A stretch of 61,974 nucleotides of DNA from assembly GCA_943326015.2 (NCBI GenBank), contig CALPRQ020000022.1:1-61974 (forward strand). The letters run 5' to 3'. The position numbers were made by a program, and so were the translations under genes. The stretch comes from Chitinophaga pinensis. GTDB lineage: Bacteria; Pseudomonadota; Gammaproteobacteria; Burkholderiales; Burkholderiaceae_C. Shown piece by piece: positions 1 to 9,024 of the stretch. How positions within the stretch are numbered: position 1 is the stretch's first letter; each line of letters opens with the position of its first letter. The notes under the pieces were generated by a model. The model made no database searches and had not been told where the DNA came from. It saw nothing but the letters and a program-made list of their open reading frames with translations.

Positions 1-1041
1 ATCCTGCATGGCGAGCGCAGCCCCGACCCGGCCGTGCGCGATGCGGCGCAGCATCTGAAAGCCGACATGCACGCGGTCGAGCTGGCCAGGCTGTCGGACA
101 ACAGCTACGCCCAATTCGACCCCAAGGCGAGACCGAAGGAGAAGAAGCCGCCGGAGCCTTGGCAGGCGATGACGGAACAGCAGGTCAAGGATGCTGGGCT
201 CGATTACGAGCTTGTCAAGCGATCAAAAGCAACGATTTACAAGCTGCCACCCGATTTTCCGTTCGACCCCAAGACCGTGGTCGCATTCCGGGGCACGACC
301 GGCGAGGCAGAGGACATCCTGACTGACCATGACCAGGCACTCGGGCTCAGGACCCGGCAATACGATGCTGCGACCGATCTCGGGAAGCAGCTGAAAGAGC
401 ATTTTCCCGATGCCGAAGTCACCGGCCACTCGCTCGGCGGCGGCAAGGCGCAGGCAGCTGGTGTCGCGGGCGGACTCAAGGGCAGCATGTTCAATGCCGC
501 CGGGCTGCACCCCAAGACGGTGAACATGTCACCCGCCAACCTCGCAACCCACGCCGGTCGCTTCCAGCAGTACCGTGCCGAAGGCGTGGGCGGCGGTGAT
601 CCGCTGACCGGGGTACAGAACTCGCGCGCCTGGCAGGGAAAAGTCTATGGCGGCGCGCAGGGCCTGCAGAAGCTGGTCCAGGCCAACCAGTGGGCGCTCA
701 ACGAGCTCGGCCTCAAAGACCCGCTGGGTTTGTTGACGGAATCGGTGCAGGGCATGGCACGCGGCTTGGCCGAGCGTGTTCTCAAGGTCACGCCGCAGGA
801 GGCCAAGCGCAACCTGGCCTACAGCGGCGGCGAGTGGTATCTGCCGCCTGCGCTCGGCGAAGTACGCGGCATCGCGAGCAAGACCGCCCAGGGCCGTGAC
901 ACGCCGCTCGAGCAGCAGCATGGCATCGGCGGCGTGATCAATGGCCTGGAAACCCGCAAGGCCGGCGACATCAACAAGCTGCTGGCCGGCACCGGACAGC
1001 CCGGACCCGCAAGCGACTATATCGGCCCGACCCGGGCCTAG
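1..1041 (+). CDS. lipase-like protein, probable secreted antibacterial effector (5' truncated)
   Basis: An alpha/beta-hydrolase of the lipase class 3/DUF2974 kind. The core reads VVAFRGT, then a tract of about 45 residues, then the nucleophile elbow GHSLGGG and FNAAGLHPKTV, the usual order in phospholipase effectors delivered by type VI or Xanthomonas-type IV systems. The frame is open to base 1, so the GTG at 34 need not be the start; an N-terminal delivery domain (VgrG, PAAR or other) may lie outside the window. The stop is at 1039-1041, 10 bases before an ankyrin-repeat gene with a signal peptide, the arrangement expected of effector and immunity genes. The fold family is well supported; the secretion route and antibacterial role are inference. 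Confidence 0.7.
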   Translation: MLHGERSPDPAVRDAAQHLKADMHAVELARLSDNSYAQFDPKARPKEKKPPEPWQAMTEQQVKDAGLDYELVKRSKATIYKLPPDFPFDPKTVVAFRGTTGEAEDILTDHDQALGLRTRQYDAATDLGKQLKEHFPDAEVTGHSLGGGKAQAAGVAGGLKGSMFNAAGLHPKTVNMSPANLATHAGRFQQYRAEGVGGGDPLTGVQNSRAWQGKVYGGAQGLQKLVQANQWALNELGLKDPLGLLTESVQGMARGLAERVLKVTPQEAKRNLAYSGGEWYLPPALGEVRGIASKTAQGRDTPLEQQHGIGGVINGLETRKAGDINKLLAGTGQPGPASDYIGPTRA

Positions 1042-1051
1042 CGGGGACATC

Positions 1052-1858
1052 ATGAACTCCATCCACAACCACATCCGCCGAGTCAGCCGCCTTCTGCTGC
1101 TTGCCGCCAGCGGCTGGCTGCTCAACCCCATCACAGGACAAGCCATGATCACGACCGACAAGGTATTCGCCGACCCGCGGGTCGCCCAGCTGGCCAATGC
1201 CGCGCAGGATGGCGACCTCGCGCGCATCCAGCAGCTGATCCAGGCCGGGGCTCCAGTGAAGTTCGTCGGCCAGGAAGGGATGACGGTGACGCACTACGCG
1301 CTGCGCGCGCGCCGCCACGCGCCGCAGGTGATGGAGCTGCTGCTCAAAGCCGGCGCCGATCCAGTTTCCATGCTGTCAAACGGCGAGAGCGTGCCATCCT
1401 ATTCTGTGTCGCGCGACAACGCCGACCCCGAGGTGGTCAAGGTGCTGCTGGCACATGGAATCAGCCCGAACTGGTTTCCACCTGGTCAGAAGACGTCACT
1501 GCTGCAGGACGCTGTCATGGGACACAACCTGCCAGTCATCAAGCTGCTGGTCGAGCGCGGCGCCAATATCAATTATGTGCATCCGATTTCAGGATCAGCG
1601 CTGCACTACGCCCTGAACGGCACCGACTTCTACAGGGCCACCTATCTGGTCGAGGCAGGCATAGACCTCAAGCTGCTCGACAACACATCGCCCGAGATCA
1701 AGAGCCCGCGCACGGTACGTCGTACCGCAATCGAGAAGTTCTGTCATTTCGATGGCGGCCAACGCGGCGACGACCCGCTGCCCGAAGCCGCCGACGGCTG
1801 GCGACTCTTCACCGCAGCACTCGCGAAGCGCGGCGTCACCATGCCTTGCGGGTTGTGA
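1052..1858 (+). CDS. exported ankyrin-repeat protein, probable immunity protein
   Basis: 268 residues. The start is the ATG at 1052, right after the lipase stop; it gives a basic N-terminus, a hydrophobic stretch (LLLLAASGWLL) and a cleavable-looking end near GQA, so export to the periplasm is likely. The body has about four ankyrin units (LANAAQDGDLARIQQLIQAG, MELLLKAGADP, VKVLLAHGI, IKLLVERGANINYV). Such proteins are commonly encoded beside lipase effectors and protect the producer by binding the enzyme in the periplasm. The pairing is inferred from adjacency and the signal peptide. It could instead be an unrelated ankyrin adaptor. Confidence 0.72.
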   Translation: MNSIHNHIRRVSRLLLLAASGWLLNPITGQAMITTDKVFADPRVAQLANAAQDGDLARIQQLIQAGAPVKFVGQEGMTVTHYALRARRHAPQVMELLLKAGADPVSMLSNGESVPSYSVSRDNADPEVVKVLLAHGISPNWFPPGQKTSLLQDAVMGHNLPVIKLLVERGANINYVHPISGSALHYALNGTDFYRATYLVEAGIDLKLLDNTSPEIKSPRTVRRTAIEKFCHFDGGQRGDDPLPEAADGWRLFTAALAKRGVTMPCGL

Positions 1859-1976
1859 CCAATTTGAAAACTGAACTATTTGTGATCAACTGCGTTGCAC
1901 TGAGTGCAAATCGGAGGTTCGCGGTTAACGCTACAACCTCGGTGGGGTCATCGGGGCTTTTCGTTTTCTGGGCTGT

Positions 1977-2309
1977 TCAAGGACTCTCACTGGCCGAACT
2001 GCTTTGCAGCACGACCTTGTCCCGCTCGATGATCTTGCGGAACGACTCGCTTGTCGTGGCCCAGTCGACCACATCCACCCGCCATGGCAGATCGGACTCG
2101 GAGAAGTCATCAACCAGCGCGGCACTCACAGCCAGCGACAGCGGCTGATCGGTGATGATCGCCAGGTCCAGATCGGAATACGGCTTGGCGGTCCACTTGG
2201 CGCGCGAGCCGAAGGCCCAGACCTCGTACCGAGGCACATGTCGCTGCAGGATGCGGCGCACGATCTCCCAATGGTCGGCACGAACGTCAATGGGGGGCTG
2301 CTCAGCCAT
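1977..2309 (-). CDS. MNT-type nucleotidyltransferase antitoxin
   Basis: 110 residues. It carries the minimal nucleotidyltransferase signature FGSRAKWTAKPYSDLDLAI, with the GS pair and the two metal-binding aspartates. Starting at the ATG at 2309 gives MAEQPPID and an 8-base overlap with the end of the upstream HEPN gene, typical of a co-translated pair. In characterised HEPN/MNT systems the MNT protein silences the HEPN RNase, in studied cases by AMPylating it. No longer N-terminal extension is needed. Family assignment is strong; activity here is inferred. Confidence 0.85.
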   Translation of the reverse strand: MAEQPPIDVRADHWEIVRRILQRHVPRYEVWAFGSRAKWTAKPYSDLDLAIITDQPLSLAVSAALVDDFSESDLPWRVDVVDWATTSESFRKIIERDKVVLQSSSASESP

Positions 2310-2736
2310 TGCGCGCCTCCAGACTGGCCAGCAAGGTGCGCGCATCGTTGATGAAGAGCAGCGTGCCTTGGTAGACCTGCTGGGCCTTCTCATGGTCGTA
2401 GGTGTGTGCCGTGATGTTGCGCATTCTCCGGTAGCCGAACCATGCCTCGACATCCCGGATCAATCCCTTTTCAGCGGCCAGGCGCAGTACATCGCGGAAA
2501 CTGCCTTGATCGACCTCGTCGGGACTGGCGGATTCCAGCTCGATCTGGCGCTTGATCATCTTGAAGCCGACTTCGTAGACGAACTCGAAGTTCTGTATCA
2601 CGCCGGCAATCAGCGTGTTTTGTACCTTGAGCGACTGCTCGTTGAACCATTCGCTGTCGCTGACCACCTCCAGGCTGTCTTCCAGCGAAGTCAAGGCGCG
2701 TTGCAGGGCACTCAAGTCCAGTGTCGAGTCGTTCAT
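2302..2736 (-). CDS. HEPN-domain toxin (HI0074-like nucleotidyltransferase partner)
   Basis: 144 residues, mostly helical. Near the C-terminal third it has YRRMRNITAHTY, matching the Rx4-6H(xY) active-site motif of HEPN RNases. The chosen start (ATG at 2736, MNDSTLDLSALQ) drops 13 implausible residues of upstream frame. It is the first gene of a two-gene minus-strand unit with the MNT antitoxin, so the order is toxin first. It stands alone between the ankyrin gene and ppsA, as expected for a mobile toxin-antitoxin module. Confidence 0.83.
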   Translation of the reverse strand: MNDSTLDLSALQRALTSLEDSLEVVSDSEWFNEQSLKVQNTLIAGVIQNFEFVYEVGFKMIKRQIELESASPDEVDQGSFRDVLRLAAEKGLIRDVEAWFGYRRMRNITAHTYDHEKAQQVYQGTLLFINDARTLLASLEARNG

Positions 2737-2823
2737 GCCTGATTCTTTCCTTCGGGTTCGGACGGCATGTCCCACATCTCACGGTAGGCGTGGATGCTGG
2801 TTGTGCCTAAATTCTGGCCATGT

Positions 2824-2870
2824 TAAAGCCAAAAGGCCGGCCCACGCCCAGACAGACGCAGGCCGGCCCT
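2824..2870 (-). terminator. rho-independent terminator of ppsA
   Basis: Read on the minus strand about 50 bases after the ppsA stop, two copies of GGCCGGCC lie about 18 bases apart. They can pair in a stem of 8 bp, extended to about 10 with a G-U and an A-U pair, followed by TTTTGGCTTT. The loop is long and the T-run is interrupted, so strength is uncertain. Confidence 0.55.
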
Positions 2871-2918
2871 GTTGCCGGTCGGAACCAGGCCCGCAGCAGG
2901 CCCGGTGCAGGATAGCGA

Positions 2919-5309
<2,391 letters not shown>

Positions 5310-5490
5310 GGATAAGCTCCGTTGATGTTGAAAAACCGGTGGACCTGGACCGAAGCGACGCATCGTTGTCTTGTTGTGCGCATCGACCTGCGACCAGGTA
5401 TCGCAAATCGCGATAATCCGAAACATTGTAGGGGCCGCGCAAGGAACGTGCAGCCCATTTCGCGACAATCGACCCGAGGGTAAGTACCAG

Positions 5491-6312
5491 ATGCCGCACC
5501 GCACCGCTTTCTTCATTTCCGACGGCACCGGCATCACGGCCGAGACCTTCGCCAACGCCATCCTGGCGCAGTTCGAGATCAAGCCGCACCGCATCCGCCT
5601 GCCCTTCGTCGACAGCGTGGACAAGGCACACAACGCGGTGCGCCAGATCAACCACAGCGCCCAGGTCGACGGCGCGCGCCCGCTGGTGTTCACGACCGTG
5701 GTCAACATGGAGGTGCTCGCGGTACTCAAGGCCGAGTGCAAGGGCATGCTGATCGACATGTTCGGCACCTTCATCGCGCCGATCGAGGCCGAGATCGGCA
5801 TCAAGTCGAATCACCGGGTCGGGCGCTTCTCGGACGTGACGCGCAGCAAGGAATACCATGACCGGATCGAGGCGATCAACTTCACGCTGGCGCATGACGA
5901 CGGCCAGACCCATGTCGACCTGGACAACTCCGACCTGATCCTGATCGGCGTCAGTCGCAGCGGCAAGACGCCGACCTCGCTCTATCTGGCGATGCAGTTC
6001 GGGCTCAAGGTCTCGAACTACCCGCTGATTCCGGAGGACTTCGAGCGCCGCCAGCTGCCGCCCGCACTCGTGCCCTACAAGAAGAAGCTGTTTGGTCTGA
6101 CCATCAACCCCGAGCGCCTGAGCGAGATCCGCAACGAGCGCAAGGCCAACTCGCGCTACGCCAGCCTGGCCAACTGCCGCTACGAGGTCAGCGAGGCCGA
6201 GGCGATGATGCGGCGCGCCGGTGTGCGCTGGATGTCGACCACCAGCAAGTCGATCGAGGAGATCTCGACCATCATCCTGCAGGAAATCCAGCCCGATCGG
6301 CTCGATTACTGA
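5491..6312 (+). CDS. ppsR: PEP synthase regulatory protein (bifunctional kinase/pyrophosphorylase)
   Basis: 273 residues, exactly the family length (DUF299). It inactivates PpsA by ADP-dependent phosphorylation of a Thr beside the catalytic His and reactivates it by Pi-dependent dephosphorylation. The N-terminus [19 protein letters not shown] is typical, and the P-loop-like [11 protein letters not shown] lies near residue 155. The start at 5491 fits; the in-frame region upstream is promoter sequence. A 181-base intergenic region separates it from ppsA; I cannot pick out clear -35/-10 boxes there. Confidence 0.96.
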   Translation: MPHRTAFFISDGTGITAETFANAILAQFEIKPHRIRLPFVDSVDKAHNAVRQINHSAQVDGARPLVFTTVVNMEVLAVLKAECKGMLIDMFGTFIAPIEAEIGIKSNHRVGRFSDVTRSKEYHDRIEAINFTLAHDDGQTHVDLDNSDLILIGVSRSGKTPTSLYLAMQFGLKVSNYPLIPEDFERRQLPPALVPYKKKLFGLTINPERLSEIRNERKANSRYASLANCRYEVSEAEAMMRRAGVRWMSTTSKSIEEISTIILQEIQPDRLDY

Positions 6313-6336
6313 ACAGGCAACCAGACTTCATGCGGG

Positions 6337-6406
6337 CTGGGGCGGGGTGGCGCCGGGTGACGATTTGTGCTCGCACCATGAGGAGCCCGGCGCTACCCCG
6401 CTCCAG
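6337..6406. repeat. long imperfect hairpin between convergent genes
   Basis: Arms at 6337-6357 and 6386-6406 pair over about 21 bases with only G-U-type mismatches (left arm begins CTGGGGCGGGGTGG, right arm ends CTACCCCGCTCCAG). The loop is about 28 bases. It sits between the stops of ppsR and the exonuclease gene. There is no T-run, so it is either a bidirectional mRNA-end structure or a REP-like palindrome. Confidence 0.5.
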
Positions 6407-6442
6407 TCCCAACTCCAGCCCGGTCACCGACCTGCCCTGCGC

Positions 6443-8632
6443 TCAATACTTGAGCCTGGCGTAATAGGTCTGCTGCGCGGCGGCCCTGGCCTGGCCCAGC
6501 GTCGTGATGCCTTTCTCGGCCAGCAGCGGGATGAGGCGCAGGAAGATCTCGGCCGTGACGGTGGCGTCGCCCAGCGCGTTGTGCCGCCCGGTCACGGTGA
6601 TGTTGAAGCGCTGTGCGATGGCCTCGATCCGGTGCGATTCCTGGCTCGGGTGCACCACAGCCGACAGCAGCAGGGTGTCGAGCACGGGCTGATCGAACAG
6701 GATGCCAGTGCTGGCCTCCTTGATCTGCAGGAAGCGCATGTCGAACGCGGCGTTGTGACCGACCAGCACGGTGTCGCGCGTGAAGGCATGGAAAGCCGGC
6801 AGCACCTGGTCTATCGTCGGCTGGCCCCTGACCATGTCCTGCTCGATGCCGTGGATGGGGATGCCTGCCGGCGGGATCATGAACTGCGGGTCGACCAGCT
6901 GGTCGTAGGTCTCCTGGCGCAACAGCTTGCCGTTGACGATGCGAACGGCGCCGATCTGGAGGATCTCGTCGCCGCCGGCCGGGTTCAGCCCCGTGGTCTC
7001 GGTGTCGAACACGGTGTAGGACAGCTCGGTCAACGGCCTGTCGTCGAGCGCGCTGGCCTGATCCGCACGGCTGAAGAGGTCGAAATCGTAGAACTCGGGC
7101 CGGCCTGGAGCTTCGGCGGCCTGCAGTGCCTGTGCCTGCCTGGGCGACACGCCGGGCAGCAGAAAGCGGAAGAAGGACAGCTGTCTGGCGCGGTCGCGCT
7201 CGAACCAGAGCGCGCCGCCATGGCGTTCGACCACGTCACGCACCGAGAAGCTGTAACTTTCCGCTCCGATGCGGACCGGGTCGAGCTCCCAGCCCATGAC
7301 GGTCTCGGTGCTGATGGCCTGCCCGATCCACATCAGGTCGAGTTGCATCCTGGACGGTCCTTGCGCAGCGGGTTGCAGCCGGATCTGCACGAAACGCACA
7401 TCGAACTCTTCGTGCAAGCGGGCCGCCAGGTAGACCAGCGCCTGCAGCAGGCTGAAGCTCTCGATGCGCAGCCAGGCACTGGCGTCGACCTCGGCTTCGC
7501 GCACTGACAGGCCGGCCTGCTCATGGATGCGGCGCTGGGCGGCGGCAACGAAATCGCTGCCCAGCATGTCCTCCATCGGCCAGCGGCTGGCGACGCGCTC
7601 GGAGGCCTGGCCCATCAGCGGCTTGAGGCGCTCGCCCATGGTCAGCGCTTCGTCGCGCACGACCTGCAGGAAGCGCTCGCGCATGGCGGGCTCCAGGTCG
7701 GGGAAATCCAGCATCTCGACCGCCGCCTGGATATTGGCCAGCGAGGCCCGGCTGCCCTCGGTCAGGGCCAGCAGCGCCCGGTCGCGGCCGGCCTCCTGCT
7801 CGTAATCGGGCATCACGTCGTCGAGCATCAGCACATAGCCCGCGATCTCCGGCGCGGCATCCGAGCCGGAACCGACCGGCTGGCGCACCGGCGCGAGCTG
7901 GACCCGCAGCAGCTGGCCCGCAGGCGTGAGCGTGACGAACTGGGCCGAGGGGTGGGCTGCGCCGCGCTGCATGCGCTGGCACACGTTCTCCAGCGCATGC
8001 GCGACCAACTTGCGGTCGAACAAATCATGGATGGATCGACCCAGGCCCAGCAGGCCGGCCGCGTCCGCTGGCCGCGCCGATTCCGCCAGGGCCTGGAACT
8101 GGGCGCGGGCGCGCTGGTTGTAGAGCAGGATGCGGCCTTCGAGGTTGCAGACCACCACGCTCTGCGTGAGCTCGGACATCAGCGCGGCCAGGCGCGACTT
8201 CTCCTGCTCGATATGCTGGGCGGCGGCCTGGACCTTGGCTTCCATCTCGCGGCGCAAGGTCTCGCGCTGGTCCACCAGCTGGTTGAACAGCACGGTGAGC
8301 GCGCGCGTCTCGGGGTTGCCCGCCGGCGCCAGCTCGCGGACCACGTCGGTGCGCAGCAGGATCTGCGCGTTCTCGGCCAGCCGGACCGAGGGCGTGACCC
8401 AGAAATCGAACCAGCGCTTGAGTCCGTAGGCAATCGCTGCGATGCCGCCAGCCCAGGTCAGTCCGACCGCCACCAGGTGCGGACCGATCAGCTCGAAGGC
8501 CGCCTGGCGCTGGGCTGGCTCCAGGGCGAGGGCGACCAGTGCGAAGGTCAGCGCCAGCCAGGCGATCGAGCCGACGGCAGCGGCCGCCAGCATCAGCCAC
8601 AGGCGCCGGTCGGTCCGGCCCGGCCTGATCAT
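6443..8632 (-). CDS. membrane sensor-like protein fused to a DnaQ-type 3'-5' exonuclease
   Basis: 729 residues. Order: two membrane segments (about 13-37 and 52-70), a linker/coiled coil (about 110-150), a PAS-like domain (about 150-280), a kinase-like region (about 285-520), and a DEDDh exonuclease domain (about 537-715). The exonuclease motifs are complete: DTETTG at 543, GHNAAFD at 625-631 and RHNALGD with His684 and Asp689. The kinase half looks dead: where an H-box would read THELRTPL it has TEGSRASL (291-298), so the phospho-acceptor His is missing. It overlaps the upstream receiver gene by 4 bases (ATGA), so the two are co-translated with the CrbS-like kinase gene. The exonuclease fold is certain; substrate and role are unknown. 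Confidence 0.85.
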   Translation of the reverse strand: MIRPGRTDRRLWLMLAAAAVGSIAWLALTFALVALALEPAQRQAAFELIGPHLVAVGLTWAGGIAAIAYGLKRWFDFWVTPSVRLAENAQILLRTDVVRELAPAGNPETRALTVLFNQLVDQRETLRREMEAKVQAAAQHIEQEKSRLAALMSELTQSVVVCNLEGRILLYNQRARAQFQALAESARPADAAGLLGLGRSIHDLFDRKLVAHALENVCQRMQRGAAHPSAQFVTLTPAGQLLRVQLAPVRQPVGSGSDAAPEIAGYVLMLDDVMPDYEQEAGRDRALLALTEGSRASLANIQAAVEMLDFPDLEPAMRERFLQVVRDEALTMGERLKPLMGQASERVASRWPMEDMLGSDFVAAAQRRIHEQAGLSVREAEVDASAWLRIESFSLLQALVYLAARLHEEFDVRFVQIRLQPAAQGPSRMQLDLMWIGQAISTETVMGWELDPVRIGAESYSFSVRDVVERHGGALWFERDRARQLSFFRFLLPGVSPRQAQALQAAEAPGRPEFYDFDLFSRADQASALDDRPLTELSYTVFDTETTGLNPAGGDEILQIGAVRIVNGKLLRQETYDQLVDPQFMIPPAGIPIHGIEQDMVRGQPTIDQVLPAFHAFTRDTVLVGHNAAFDMRFLQIKEASTGILFDQPVLDTLLLSAVVHPSQESHRIEAIAQRFNITVTGRHNALGDATVTAEIFLRLIPLLAEKGITTLGQARAAAQQTYYARLKY

Positions 8633-9003
8633 GCGCCCGCTCCGAGCAGGCCGCGCACCTTGTCAACCAGTTCCCGGGTCGAGAAGGGCTTGGTCATGTA
8701 GTCGTTGGCGCCCAGCGCCAGTCCCTTGGCCATGTCGGTATCGCGCCCCTTGGCGGTCAGCATCAGAATGCGCAGCGCCGACAGCTCGTCGTGCTCGCGC
8801 ACGGCCTGCAGCACGTCGAAGCCGGTCTTGATCGGCATCATGACATCGAGCAGGACCAGGTCGGGCTGCTGTTGCAGGATGGCGTCGAGCGCCTGCTGGC
8901 CGTCGCGCGCGACCAGCACCTGGTAGCCCTCGCGCTTCATCAGGAATTCGAGCGAGAGCAGGATGTTGGGCTCGTCGTCGGCAATCAGTATCTTGGCGCT
9001 CAT
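8629..9003 (-). CDS. single-domain response regulator (CheY-like receiver)
   Basis: 124 residues: one receiver domain and no output domain. Visible are the acidic pocket (ADDEPN), the phospho-acceptor Asp53 in LVLLDVMMP, the Thr in MLTAKGR and the Lys in MTKPFS. It lies between the CrbS-like kinase (21 bases upstream) and the exonuclease-sensor fusion (4-base overlap), so it probably takes phosphate from that kinase and acts by protein contact. Characterised CrbS partners (CrbR) have a DNA-binding domain; this one does not. Confidence 0.92.
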   Translation of the reverse strand: MSAKILIADDEPNILLSLEFLMKREGYQVLVARDGQQALDAILQQQPDLVLLDVMMPIKTGFDVLQAVREHDELSALRILMLTAKGRDTDMAKGLALGANDYMTKPFSTRELVDKVRGLLGAGA

Positions 9004-9024
9004 GCGCGGTCTCCATGCTTGTTG

